This document shows, piece by piece, positions 61,353-62,000 of a stretch of 62,000 nt of DNA. Below the pieces are notes generated by a model, which worked only from the letters and a program-made list of their open reading frames with translations, was not told the DNA's origin and ran no database searches. Source of the stretch: Branchiostoma floridae (taxonomy: Eukaryota > Chordata > Leptocardii > Amphioxiformes > Branchiostomatidae); contig NC_049992.1 in the NCBI RefSeq assembly GCF_000003815.2, positions 6,361,081 to 6,423,080 of the forward strand, in the 5' to 3' direction. A program made the translations under genes and the position numbers. Position 1 is the stretch's first letter, and each line of letters starts with the position of its first letter.

Positions 61353-62000
61353 CTGCACATTAGCATTTAGAACTTAATAGAAATGGCGCTAGTGAGGCAG
61401 CCATGATTGTAATTGGCTAGGAAGCAAACTAGTTGGATAGTTATCAAAAGAGCAATCACTATGGAAGTCATCAACTTGTGACACTTAAGTCTAATAGTCA
61501 CTAGTGCCTCTGTTAGTGTTACTACACTTGTCATTGTACTTCTTGAATACAGGAATGAATGGACGATGCTACCAATTGTTATGCCACTTCAATTCTTTTT
61601 ACAGCGTTTGTGCAAGGAGCTTTTGTTTGTGATATCTATTTTGAAAGTTCAGCCATCTTGTTTTTCTCTACCAATCTTTTTTTTTCTCGCCCTATCAAAC
61701 ATCCAAGTAGCTTTCATCAATCCTCTTTGCCCCATCTTATTATATTTTTTGCAGTCTGCATCTATAGGGTGTCATACATAAAATTCACATGCTGTGGCCC
61801 AATTTAATATGCCATTTCATTGTGTACCTTATGTGGGACAATAGTGCTTATTTGGCACGCTAAACAGTCAAATCAAGGACTCATATCCGTGATCGCTGGT
61901 GCGATAAAATATTACAGGTAGTCGACCGCCCCCCTCCCATTCGAGCCATACAAAATATACTATGGAGGCAAAAATTACCGTTTATACAACCAAAAATTTG
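61353..62000. other. Upstream flank or intron of ILKAP
   Basis: AT-rich. I could not find the ILKAP start codon or first exon here, so it may be intron or 5' flank. Two overlapping plus-strand frames near 61560-61800 have no domain. Confidence 0.35.

Noticed and set aside
61559-61807. Hydrophobic 82-codon plus-strand frame
   Set aside because: T-rich sequence with a second overlapping frame; no supporting signal.

Overview
The window is eukaryotic genomic DNA, almost certainly from a lancelet (Branchiostoma). The genes have many small exons with GT-AG introns, and the intergenic DNA holds tRNA-derived SINEs, MITEs and microsatellites. Two protein types also point to amphioxus innate immunity: ApeC (apextrin C-terminal) proteins and a hevein/peptidoglycan-recognition fusion. 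Exon models were built by hand from splice consensus, reading phase and comparison of the two paralogues; no alignment program was run. Three runs of N mark assembly gaps (29274-30264, 55285-56201, 59037-59136).

Layout. 338-5799 (+): the 3' part of an LRRC34-like leucine-rich-repeat gene. 8286-19763 (-) and 30644-40977 (+): a head-to-head pair of 17-coding-exon paralogues encoding large surface proteins. Their order is signal peptide, an unassigned ~105-residue module, an F5/8C (F-type-lectin-like) domain, two C-type lectin-like domains, CUB, a helical segment, ApeC, then a C-terminal membrane anchor. The 11 kb between them is repeat-rich and holds a tandem array of exon-like units ending in splice donors on the minus strand. 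42841-45824 (+): a galactose-3-O-sulfotransferase-family gene. 46339-51628 (-): a secreted peptidoglycan recognition protein with an N-terminal hevein-type chitin-binding domain. 53887-61352 (-): an ILKAP-type PP2C phosphatase, 5'-incomplete and broken by an apparent assembly error.

The most interesting content is the ApeC pair. Exon count and phases are the same in both copies, yet one ends in a GPI-signal-like tail and the other in a transmembrane helix with a cysteine-rich tail. Both start codons sit just behind a splice acceptor, so both genes need an upstream noncoding exon. The repeat array (23.9-25.2 kb, minus strand) and a similar single unit (27.56-27.60 kb, plus strand) are candidates for those first exons. 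The minus-strand copy carries a frameshift in its first lectin domain.

The second striking region is 47.4-48.6 kb. A fragment of a PGRP coding exon, with its splice donor and a TC-rich acceptor-like tract, is repeated several times inside the adjacent intron. The ApeC pair and the PGRP put predicted peptidoglycan- and sugar-binding genes close together, with LRRC34, the sulfotransferase and ILKAP as neighbours that have no obvious link.
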